A DNA stretch of 8,053 bases from CAIYPG01 sp903864555 (GTDB lineage: Bacteria > Pseudomonadota > Gammaproteobacteria > Burkholderiales > SG8-39), in assembly GCA_947474715.1 (NCBI GenBank), contig CANJJT010000135.1, positions 1-8,053 on the forward strand, written 5' to 3'. The stretch's first letter is position 1, and each line of letters starts with the position of its first letter. A program made the translations under genes and the position numbers. The notes under the pieces are model-generated. The model did not search any database and was not told the DNA's origin. It saw nothing but the letters and a program-made list of their open reading frames with translations. This document shows, piece after piece, positions 1 to 6,002 of the stretch.

Positions 1-1308
1 CACCTCGGCAATGATCTGCACATGATTGAGCGCGGAGCGGCCGCCCGTGTAGGTGGGCTGTGACACATTGACGCAGCTTTGCAGCGTGACGATGTTGTCA
101 CCCGACTTGAAGCCGCGGTCCACGCTGAAAGGCGGCCATCCCATTTCGGTGACGGCGTCCTCGTTCTCCGGCAGCACCACATTGAAGGTGAAGCCGATGC
201 TGCCCTTGTCGGTGGCGCCTGGCGGAATGCGCTGGCCGGCGACGTTGCGCATGTACAGGCGCAGGAAGCGCCCGATGCTGGTGTTGGCGCGCCGGCCCAC
301 GCGCATCACCCCGGCTGCATGGTTGAAGTCCAGATCGCGGATGACGGGCCCGTTGAGGATGATGAGCGGCTCCCAGCCCGGGGTCGCGCCGGCATCCTCC
401 AGCCAGAAGTCCGGATCGAGCACGGCCTCGACCACGGCAATCAGCACCGGCATGTATTCCGGGCGGCAGCCAGCCATGACGCCGTTGACCGCAATGTTCC
501 AGATGGTGGCCTCCCGATACTCGGGGAGGCAGATGCCCAGCACTTCTCCAGGTGAGCGATCGCTGAATTCGAGGAAGGCCTCCACCGCCTGCACAGTGGG
601 CGGAATCACCGGCAGGCCATCGGTCCACAATTGATTGTCGAAGTGGTCCTGCACCTCCTGCAAGGTGCCTCGGTACACAATGTCGCTGGCTTGAGGCTCG
701 GGTGCCGGTTCTGGCGTCTCCGCCACTTGCGAGCGCTCGCCCCAGCCCTTGAGAATCTCCGGCAGCAGGTGATTGACGACCTTCTCGCGCAACTGCTCCG
801 AGGTGTCGATCATGGGCACACCCGGATACTCAGCGATGGCGACATCGGAGGCACCCAGGCCCTTGGCCACAGCGCGTCCCAGCGCCAGGAACTGGCTGGC
901 AACGATGGATACAGCAGGTATTCCGGCCTTCTCGGCTGCAACACTGGCCCGCAACACGGCGGGCGTGCAGGCCCCTCAGGCGCCTACTCCGGAAATGACG
1001 GCATCGCAGCCCTGCTGGCGCAGCAACTCCGGCAGATTGGCCACGTACTCACGCTCGTTGGCAGCGTGGGTGTTGCCCATCGATACATGGTCGATGATGC
1101 GGATGCCTGGAAACCGCTTGCGCAGTTCCTCGTTGAGGATGACATAGATCTCGTCACCCTTGAACACCCAGTCCCACATCTGGGCAACGGTCTTGCCGTT
1201 CAGATCCACCAGGGCCGGTGCCGGCTTGACCGGTCGCGACACGAACCGCCCCAGCGGCCAGACCACTTCGTAGATTCCCTCGCCCTGCCCCTGCTCATCC
1301 TTGCCCAT
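1..1308 (-). CDS. Fusion selenoprotein: UGSC-like Sec domain + homologue of the neighbouring 366-aa protein (3' end beyond window)
   Basis: Starts at ATG 1308-1306, with AAGGAG nine bases upstream, and stays open to the window edge (436 codons) except for one in-frame TGA at 978-976, read here as selenocysteine 111. Residues 1-192 form the Sec domain: the run DAVISGVGA leads directly into U-G-A-C-T, matching DLVISAIGD then U-G-S-C-T in the selenoprotein at 3510-4073. Residues 193-208 are a linker rich in Pro, Glu and Ala. From about residue 213 on, the protein is homologous to the 2413-3513 product: both have a W-[ST]-D-G-L-P-V motif (here from W228), V-M-A-G-C-R-P-E-Y (Cys281), N-G-P and G-R-R-x-N-x-[ST]-I-G-R. 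The gene is therefore a fusion of two proteins encoded separately upstream. A redox role through the U-x-x-C motif is inferred; reaction and substrate are unknown. The 325 open codons after the TGA, plus the homology there, argue against a pseudogene. Confidence 0.85.
936..978 (-). promoter_or_regulatory. Recoded UGA (Sec111) with SECIS-like hairpin
   Basis: TGA at 978-976 lies in frame inside the fusion gene. After 11 bases comes a perfect 6-bp stem, GCCCGC (964-959) with GCGGGC (952-947), closing the loop CGTGTT (958-953). An outer helix, CTGCA (970-966) with TGCAG (940-936), can extend it across an internal loop. The apical loop starts 17 bases after the TGA and has G as its second base. 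From memory of the bacterial SECIS model (short stem, small loop with a G in the first two positions, loop about 16-37 bases after UGA), this fits. The loop shares GTGT with the other hairpin in the window. Confidence 0.65.
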
Positions 1309-1317
1309 GCCCTGTCT

Positions 1318-1323
1318 CTCCTT
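1318..1323 (-). promoter_or_regulatory. Ribosome binding site of the fusion selenoprotein
   Basis: AAGGAG lies nine bases before ATG 1308-1306. It fixes that start over the longer in-frame extension, which would run back over the binding-protein gene. Confidence 0.7.
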
Positions 1324-1327
1324 GAAT

Positions 1328-1346
1328 GCCGGATGCCGTTTCCGGC
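1328..1346 (-). repeat. Intergenic hairpin after the binding-protein gene
   Basis: Directly after the TAA at 1349-1347, GCCGGA and TCCGGC pair across a 7-base loop. A competing GCCG-GAAA-CGGC tetraloop hairpin uses the same 5' arm. There is no T-run after it and the next ribosome binding site follows at once, so it is not a typical terminator. It may affect mRNA stability or expression of the downstream gene. Confidence 0.35.
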
Positions 1347-2330
1347 TTACTCGGGTGTAATCCCCGCTTCCTTGATGATCTGGCGCCAGCGCGACAGTTC
1401 GCTCGCGACGAGCTTGAGGACGTCTTCGGGCGCGCTGCTGGTGGCTTCGACACCCTCGGCGAGAGTGCCCTTCACGTAATCCGGCGAGCGAAACACGTCC
1501 AGCGCGGTGGCGTTGAGCTTCGCGATGATGGCTGGCGATGTCCTGGCGGGTGCCACCACGGCATGCCAGGCCGACACGCTGAAGCCCGGGAACGTCGTGG
1601 CGATGGGTGTCGCATCGGGCATGAGCGCGGTGCGCGTGGGATGGCCCACGGCGATGACCTTGACCTTGCCTGCCTTGATGAAGGGCTGCACCTGCGGAAT
1701 GCCGGTAAACATCATGTGCAGCCGCCCGGCGATCACGTCGGTCAGCGCAGGGCCGGCGCCCTTGTAAGGCACGTGCACGAGCTGGATGCCGGCAAGGATG
1801 TTGAGCCACTCGAAGCCCAGATGATTGGGCGTGCCCGATCCGGGTGAACCGTAGTTGAGCTTGCCCGGCTGGGACTTTTCGAGCTTGATGAGTTCCTGCA
1901 GGTTGTTGACGGGCAGCGAGCCCGTAACCGCCAGCGCAAAGGGCACGTAGGCGGCCATGCTCACCGGTGCGAAGTCCTTGAGTGGATCGTAGGTGATCTT
2001 CATGCCCAGGGCCGGTGCACCCACCAGGCCGGCAGAGGTGGCGATCATGAGCGTGTAGCCATCGGGCGCGGCGGCCGCGACCATGCCGTGGCCCAGGGTG
2101 CTGCCTGCACCGCCACGATTGTCCACCAGCAACTGCTGGCCGAGGATTTCACCGAAGCGCAACGACACCTGGCGCCCGGTGAAGTCCACCGAACCACCGG
2201 GCGGATAGGGAATGACCAGGCGGATCGGCTTGTTCGGATAGGCCGCCTCGGCTGCCAGGGACGGAAGCGCGGCACCGACAAGAGCAGCGGTGATGAGGCC
2301 TGCTGCAATGATGCTGACCGGATGCTTCAC
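1347..2330 (-). CDS. Bug/TctC-family tripartite tricarboxylate transporter substrate-binding protein
   Basis: Product of 327 residues, the usual length for the family, from a GTG start with AAGGAG six bases upstream. Residues 1 to about 27 look like a Sec signal peptide (Lys at position 2, hydrophobic stretch, then S-L-A-A-E-A), so the mature protein should be periplasmic. Family hallmarks follow: Y-P-N-K-P-I-R-L-V-I-P-Y-P-P-G-G-S-V-D at 31-49, N-R-G-G-A-G-S-T-L-G at 71-80, N-Y-G-S-P-G-S-G-T-P-N-H-L near 159-171 and H-V-P-Y-K-G-A-G-P-A near 186-195. Bug proteins bind small carboxylates or related metabolites; many are encoded without TctA/TctB membrane partners, as here. It sits between a gene of unknown function (82 bases upstream) and the fusion selenoprotein (38 bases downstream), so it may capture the substrate or product of those proteins. 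The ligand cannot be read from the sequence. Confidence 0.92.
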   Translation of the reverse strand: MKHPVSIIAAGLITAALVGAALPSLAAEAAYPNKPIRLVIPYPPGGSVDFTGRQVSLRFGEILGQQLLVDNRGGAGSTLGHGMVAAAAPDGYTLMIATSAGLVGAPALGMKITYDPLKDFAPVSMAAYVPFALAVTGSLPVNNLQELIKLEKSQPGKLNYGSPGSGTPNHLGFEWLNILAGIQLVHVPYKGAGPALTDVIAGRLHMMFTGIPQVQPFIKAGKVKVIAVGHPTRTALMPDATPIATTFPGFSVSAWHAVVAPARTSPAIIAKLNATALDVFRSPDYVKGTLAEGVEATSSAPEDVLKLVASELSRWRQIIKEAGITPE

Positions 2331-2336
2331 GATGGG

Positions 2337-2342
2337 CTCCTT
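2337..2342 (-). promoter_or_regulatory. Ribosome binding site deciding the GTG start of the binding protein
   Basis: AAGGAG sits six bases before GTG 2330-2328. This start places the signal peptide at the very N-terminus. An ATG farther upstream would overlap the preceding gene and bury the signal peptide behind about 40 extra residues. Confidence 0.75.
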
Positions 2343-2412
2343 TGCCTGGATGGGCGCTGCTGTACCTGCGATCCTGCCAGGGAAACTATGAACAGGGATT
2401 TCCAGAGCACCC

Positions 2413-3513
2413 CTAGTGCCTGAATTCCTCCACCGAACCGGCAAACGTGCCATCGTGCCGCTTGAGCGCCCGCGTCACTGCGGTGGTGGCGCCAAAGGTG
2501 GGCACAAAGGCCGAATGCTTGCCCGGGCCGCCGATCACGGCGACGAGAATGGCCTCCGGATCCCTGCCCAGCAGGATGGGCTCATCCAGCGAGGCATTGC
2601 GATACTTCTCGTACTTGCCTCGGAAGCGCCGCTCGATGTTCTCCGGAGAAAAATCGCCCAGGCGCATCTGCGTGTGCCGGTGCAGGTAGCGCTTCACATC
2701 CAATTTGGAATAACCGCCATCGGCCATCACGCGGGCATGTTCGGGCGAGAGGATCACCAGCGGCTGGGCGCGCAGGGGATGGTAGTTGTCGTTGATGCCG
2801 AGCGAACGCATGCTGCCGGCCAGGGTGTGCAGCAGTCCCTCGGCATTGGTGCTCTCGTGGTCATTGACGTTCTGCGGCGATTCCGCGCCAATCACCGTCA
2901 CCGCGCTGGCCTGCGCCGGCAGGCCGCGCTCCACATGCAGCGGCTCCCAGGGATTGGCTGCCTCGTTCTCGGCAACAAGGTAGGTGTACTTGGCGGGCGA
3001 GCCCATGGTGGCCATGTCGCCAAAGCCGGGCGTGCCTCCGCCGATGTTGAGCATGGCCAGGCGGATGGCGCGGCCGATGGTGGCGTTGCTGCGCCGGCCC
3101 GGACCGAAGGCGCCGGTGCCGCCGTTGATGTTCAGTTCCTTCGCAATGGGGCCGTTGACGATCACCAGCGGGGAGCAGTTGTGCGTGGTGGCCTGCAGGC
3201 TGTAGAGGTTGAAGGCCTCATCGCAAATGGCCTCGATCGCCAGCATCACCAGCGGGAAATACTCCGGCCGGCAGCCGGCCATCACGGCATTGGCCGCCAG
3301 CCGAATGGGCGTGGCATGGCCGTAGCGCGGCGCGATCTTGCCGATGGGCACCTCCCAGGGTCGGTCGCAGTACTGCAGCATGGCGCGTACGCGCTCTGTC
3401 GTGGGCAGCACCACCGGCAAGCCGTCGCTCCAGCCCTTTTGCTCGATCACATCGCAGGCGGCATCGTAATCGCCTTCGACGTGCAGCGTCTCACGCAGTT
3501 CGGCCGTGCTCAT
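2413..3513 (-). CDS. Conserved protein of unknown function, partner of the UGSC selenoprotein
   Basis: Product of 366 residues; I cannot assign a function. Its ATG (3513-3511) overlaps the TGA of the upstream selenoprotein as ATGA, which suggests translational coupling and matched amounts; a purine-rich AAGGGGGG lies just before it. No signal peptide or membrane segment is evident, so it is probably cytoplasmic. Visible motifs are W-S-D-G-L-P-V-V at 28-35, V-M-A-G-C-R-P-E-Y at 77-85 (Cys81), H-N-C-S-P at 111-115, N-G-P at 120-122, G-R-R-S-N-A-T-I-G-R at 139-148, and a glycine-rich I-G-G-P-G-K-H-S-A-F near 327-336. The first, second, fourth and fifth recur in the C-terminal part of the fusion selenoprotein at 1-1308, so the two are paralogues. 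The shared Cys81/Cys281 is a candidate redox partner of Sec, by inference only. Ends at TAG 2415-2413. Confidence 0.88.
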   Translation of the reverse strand: MSTAELRETLHVEGDYDAACDVIEQKGWSDGLPVVLPTTERVRAMLQYCDRPWEVPIGKIAPRYGHATPIRLAANAVMAGCRPEYFPLVMLAIEAICDEAFNLYSLQATTHNCSPLVIVNGPIAKELNINGGTGAFGPGRRSNATIGRAIRLAMLNIGGGTPGFGDMATMGSPAKYTYLVAENEAANPWEPLHVERGLPAQASAVTVIGAESPQNVNDHESTNAEGLLHTLAGSMRSLGINDNYHPLRAQPLVILSPEHARVMADGGYSKLDVKRYLHRHTQMRLGDFSPENIERRFRGKYEKYRNASLDEPILLGRDPEAILVAVIGGPGKHSAFVPTFGATTAVTRALKRHDGTFAGSVEEFRH

Positions 3514-4073
3514 GCGCCCCCCTTGTCCTGCACACCGGCCTTGCCGGTGAGTTCATCGATGAAGGCGGCCAGCTTGGGCACCACGATGGCGGCCCGCTCC
3601 ATCACGCGATCACGCGTCAGTCCACCCAGCGGATGGGGGATGACGATCTTGTGCAGGTCGGGCACGCCGAATACCTTGGCCTGGTTGCTGGCCAGCTTGA
3701 GGAAGGACTCGGTGCAGATCACCGCACTGGACAGGCCGCGCTTTCTCATCGTACACATGTCGTGGACACTCCACGACGTGCACGAGCCTCAGTCGCCTAT
3801 GGCGGAGATGACAAGATCGGCTTCGGCGACGAAACGCTCGACATCGGCGGGGGCCATCGGGCCGATCGCGAGCTTGCGGCCGGTAATGAAGCGCACCTGG
3901 GGCAGCCCGGCCTTGATGCCGTCCATCACCGCCTTGAGCAGGTAATCGGCATTGCCCTTGCCGTTGTCGTACACGCCGATGGTGAGGGCATCCTTGCCGA
4001 CCTGCCGGGTGGCCACATTCGCCACCTCGTCAGGAACAGGCGCCTCCGGTATGACCAGATCGAAACCTGACAT
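3510..4073 (-). CDS. UGSC-family selenoprotein (Sec95 encoded by TGA)
   Basis: Read through the in-frame TGA at 3791-3789, the gene encodes 187 residues. ATG 4073-4071 is preceded by AGGAGG at five bases. Residues 79-94 end in D-L-V-I-S-A-I-G-D, predicted to be a beta strand, and lead into U-G-S-C (95-98), the motif that names the UGSC (seleno)protein family. A likely helix follows (V-H-D-M-C-T-M-R-K-R), and the chain ends with P-H-P-L-G-G and a charged C-terminal helix. A U-x-x-C motif between a strand and a helix resembles thiol-dependent redox active sites, so an oxidoreductase role is inferred; the true reaction is not known to me. A conventional caller would report two fragments (about 3789-4073 and 3510-3758). 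Against a broken gene: the frame is intact on both sides, the same TGA occurs at the equivalent site of a paralogue, and a hairpin follows it. Overlaps the downstream gene at ATGA. Confidence 0.9.
3759..3791 (-). promoter_or_regulatory. Recoded UGA (Sec95) with SECIS-like hairpin
   Basis: TGA at 3791-3789 is followed after 11 bases by a perfect stem, GTCGTGG (3777-3771) with CCACGAC (3765-3759), closing the loop AGTGT; an A-T pair can tighten the loop to GTG. Beyond one mismatch, a weaker lower stem with two Watson-Crick and three G-T pairs can extend to about 3753/3783. The loop starts 18 bases after the TGA and has G as its second base, fitting the bacterial SECIS pattern as I remember it. 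The stem lies wholly inside the coding frame. Confidence 0.7.
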
Positions 4074-4078
4074 GTCGT

Positions 4079-4084
4079 CCTCCT
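4079..4084 (-). promoter_or_regulatory. Ribosome binding site of the UGSC selenoprotein
   Basis: AGGAGG five bases before ATG 4073-4071, the strongest Shine-Dalgarno in the window. It decides the start against an in-frame ATG 27 codons upstream at 4154. Confidence 0.8.
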
Positions 4085-4091
4085 GTATGGA

Positions 4092-4112
4092 CTGCCGGCT
4101 TGCGGCCGGCAG
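4092..4112 (-). repeat. Leader hairpin before the selenoprotein gene
   Basis: An 8-bp perfect inverted repeat (arm CTGCCGGC, loop CGCAA) ends 7 bases before the AGGAGG of the UGSC selenoprotein. No T-run follows it on the minus strand, so it is not a classical terminator. It could stabilise the 5' end of the mRNA, mark a processing site, or be an operator-like palindrome. Which one is not visible. Confidence 0.4.
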
Positions 4113-4168
4113 GAAAACAGTATCCGGCCGGATGCTCTCCGCCCGTACTGCCATCTTCTTGTGCGCCC

Positions 4169-4200
4169 ACTATAACCGACCGGCAGGCGTGCGGGCGCAA
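4169..4200 (-). promoter_or_regulatory. Possible promoter of the selenoprotein unit
   Basis: Minus-strand TTGCGC (4200-4195) lies 19 bases from TTATAG/TATAGT (4175-4169) in an otherwise G+C-rich leader, about 96 bases before the start codon. The spacing is long and the -35 box imperfect, so this is a weak call. It would let the selenoprotein genes be transcribed separately from the F420 cluster. Confidence 0.3.
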
Positions 4201-4241
4201 TCCCGTTCCTCCCAACCACCTCTGATGCATGGGCAAGGCAG

Positions 4242-4254
4242 CCCCCCCCTTTTT
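4242..4254. repeat. Homopolymer junction C8T5 (A5G8 on the coding strand)
   Basis: Eight C followed by five T on the plus strand, between the cofD stop and the selenoprotein leader. It is non-coding. Such tracts are prone to length change or read error. No inverted repeat around it makes a convincing terminator. Confidence 0.5.
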
Positions 4255-4284
4255 GAACGCTCTGCCAACGAACTATCCGGCCAG

Positions 4285-5244
4285 CTACGTTCCCACCACC
4301 ACCAGCAGTTCCGCCGCCAGCCGCTGCTGCTCGGGCAGCCGCGGCATCAGGATGTCGGTGCAGACCACCTGCATGCCCAAGCCGCGTATGCGTTCGGTGA
4401 GCGCGGCATCGCGCGTGTCGATGACGAAGTGACTGACCAGTCCTTCGTAATACTTCGCCACGCCCCAGGCGGAGACTTCGTGCCCCAGTTCGCGCAGCAG
4501 CTTGGCCGCCGGCCCCTTCACCGCTTCGCCACCAAGGATGGGGCTGACGGCGATCACGGGCACGCCCCGCGCCTTTGCGCCGGCCATCGCCGAGCGCATG
4601 CCCTGCACGGCGAGCATGGGCTCGAGACTCAGCACCGGGTTGGACGGCGCAAAGACGATGGCCGAGAGCGCCGGATCATCCAGCGCCGCACGTGCCGCCG
4701 CCGACAGCGGTGCCTCACCCGCACCCTGGTAGAGAATCTCGCTCGCCTCGGGCACGGCGCGATGGCGCACGAAGTAGTCCTGGAAATCAAGCAGCCCCTG
4801 GGGCGTACGCACCTGGGTGCGCAGCGGCGCATCGGTGACGGGCGAGAGGGCCGCGCGCAGCTTGAGCGCATCGCACAGGTGGCGCGTCACTTCGCTCAGC
4901 GTGCGGCCTTCCTCCAGCAGCGCGGTGCGCGTGAAATGTGTGCCGATGTCGTGGTCGCCCAGCTGGAACCAGGCGGGGCCGCCCAGTTCGGCGGTGCGTT
5001 GGCTGGCCGTCCAGGTCTCGTCGCGCAGGCCCCAGCCACGCTGCTCGTCGTTCAGGCCGGCGAGCGTATACATCACGGTATCGAGATCGGGCGAGATGGC
5101 CAGGCCGCAGAAGCGGAAGTCATCGCCGACGTTCACCAGGATGGCCAGGTCCTCGGGCGGCATGAGCGCGGCAAAGCCCGCGGCCATGCGCGCGCCGCCG
5201 ACGCCACCACAGAAGAGCGCAATGCGCGGCTTGTTCGAACTCAC
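4285..5244 (-). CDS. cofD: CofD, F420-0-forming phospholactyl-type transferase
   Basis: Product of 319 residues, typical for CofD. The family moves the phospholactyl (or phosphoenolpyruvyl, or in some proteobacteria phosphoglyceryl) group from a GDP-activated donor made by CofC onto the deazaflavin Fo, giving F420-0 or its variant. Visible hallmarks: F-C-G-G-V-G-G-A-R near 11-19, N-V-G-D-D-F at 38-43, S-P-D-L-D-T-V-M-Y-T-L-A-G at 51-63, R-G-W-G-L-R-D-E-T-W at 69-78, L-G-D-H-D-I-G-T-H near 95-103, A-P-S-N-P-V-L-S near 199-206 and V-S-P-I-L-G-G-E-A-V-K-G at 233-244. The start is GTG at 5244-5242, overlapping the cofE TGA as GTGA; no strong ribosome binding site is visible, so coupled translation is likely. 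The donor used here cannot be told, because cofC is not in the window. Last gene of the F420 cluster. Confidence 0.95.
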   Translation of the reverse strand: MSSNKPRIALFCGGVGGARMAAGFAALMPPEDLAILVNVGDDFRFCGLAISPDLDTVMYTLAGLNDEQRGWGLRDETWTASQRTAELGGPAWFQLGDHDIGTHFTRTALLEEGRTLSEVTRHLCDALKLRAALSPVTDAPLRTQVRTPQGLLDFQDYFVRHRAVPEASEILYQGAGEAPLSAAARAALDDPALSAIVFAPSNPVLSLEPMLAVQGMRSAMAGAKARGVPVIAVSPILGGEAVKGPAAKLLRELGHEVSAWGVAKYYEGLVSHFVIDTRDAALTERIRGLGMQVVCTDILMPRLPEQQRLAAELLVVVGT

Positions 5245-6002
5245 CGGAACATGTCCGTGTCTTTGGGCCGCTGGATGTCGGCCGCGCGCCCTTCGCCACG
5301 CGCATAGGGCACGCCGCGCAGCAGCGCCACCGGCGTGCCTTCAGCGGCCTGGCCGATCATCAGCGAGGCGGCGGCAGCCACTTCATCGGCCAGGCCCACC
5401 ACTGTGGCCATGAGCGTGCGCCCGACGCGGTCAGGCTGGCCGCGTAGGTCGAGCAGGGCCGGCAGGCCGGCGCTGCCGATGGCGGTGCCGACGGTGCCGG
5501 TGCGCCAGGCACGGCCGATGGAATCGAGGATGACCACGGCGAGCTGCTTCCCGCTGGTCTCTTCCAGCTCCGCGCGCAGGCGTGCCGCCGAAGCATCCGG
5601 ATCGACGGGCAAGAGCAGCACGATCTCCTGATCGGAACCGGGCACGTTGGAGGCATCGATGCCGGCATTGGCCAGCACCAGGCCACGCCGGTCTTCCACC
5701 ACGATGAGCCCCGGGCGCACGCGCAGCACCTCGCGGCTTTCCTGCAGCATCACTTCGACGAGGCGCGCGTCCTTGCCAGTCTGCTGTGCGTAGTCGAGCG
5801 CGCGCGCCGAGGGCGTGACATCGGCCAGGCGCACGAAGCGGTTCTCGGCCTTGGAGACGATCTTCTGCGCCAGCGCGACCACATCACCATCGGCGAAGGC
5901 GAGGCCGCTCGCGGCCATCGCCTGCACGATGATGGCGGTCAGGCTGTCGCCCGGTCGGACCTCCGGCACGCCTTCGAGCGTGCTGACTTCCAGACGCGCC
6001 AT
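5241..6002 (-). CDS. cofE: CofE, coenzyme F420-0:L-glutamate ligase
   Basis: Single-domain ligase of 253 residues. CofE uses GTP and a divalent metal to add glutamate residues to F420-0. Hallmarks: L-A-N-A-G-I-D-A-S-N-V-P-G at 110-122, D-S-I-G-R-A-W-R-T-G at 160-169, A-I-G-S-A-G at 174-179, D-L-R-G-Q-P-D-R-V-G-R near 185-195 and D-E-V-A-A-A-A-S-L-M-I-G-Q near 206-218. At this length it matches stand-alone CofE rather than actinobacterial FbiB, which carries an extra nitroreductase-like FMN domain. ATG 6002-6000 overlaps the last base of the npdG TGA (TGATG), and AAAGGCGG lies just upstream. The in-frame extension to about 6236 runs inside npdG and is not needed. The 3' end overlaps cofD by four bases. 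Confidence 0.95.
   Translation of the reverse strand: MARLEVSTLEGVPEVRPGDSLTAIIVQAMAASGLAFADGDVVALAQKIVSKAENRFVRLADVTPSARALDYAQQTGKDARLVEVMLQESREVLRVRPGLIVVEDRRGLVLANAGIDASNVPGSDQEIVLLLPVDPDASAARLRAELEETSGKQLAVVILDSIGRAWRTGTVGTAIGSAGLPALLDLRGQPDRVGRTLMATVVGLADEVAAAASLMIGQAAEGTPVALLRGVPYARGEGRAADIQRPKDTDMFR

Noticed and set aside
98..628. Minus-strand open frame of 176 codons
   Set aside because: Overlaps the post-TGA part of the fusion selenoprotein in another frame. Its composition is Arg/His/Gly-rich and it has no family motifs, whereas the overlapped frame has clear homology to the 366-residue protein.
976..3791. Reading the TGAs at 976-978 and 3789-3791 as true stops or as pseudogene lesions
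   Set aside because: Both fall at the same place in homologous domains, just before G-[AS]-C, with the frame intact on both sides and a hairpin at a constant distance. Two independent nonsense mutations of this kind are unlikely.
2416..3945. Plus-strand open frame of 509 codons
   Set aside because: Lies opposite two supported genes and crosses their junction. Its composition is typical of antisense frames in GC-rich DNA and it has no recognisable motif.
4092..4112. Hairpin as a rho-independent terminator of the F420 cluster
   Set aside because: No T-run follows it on the minus strand, and it sits 7 bases from the selenoprotein ribosome binding site.
3952..5307. Plus-strand open frame of 451 codons
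   Set aside because: Antisense to cofD, part of the selenoprotein gene and the leader. It is rich in Arg, Ala and His with no domain signature.
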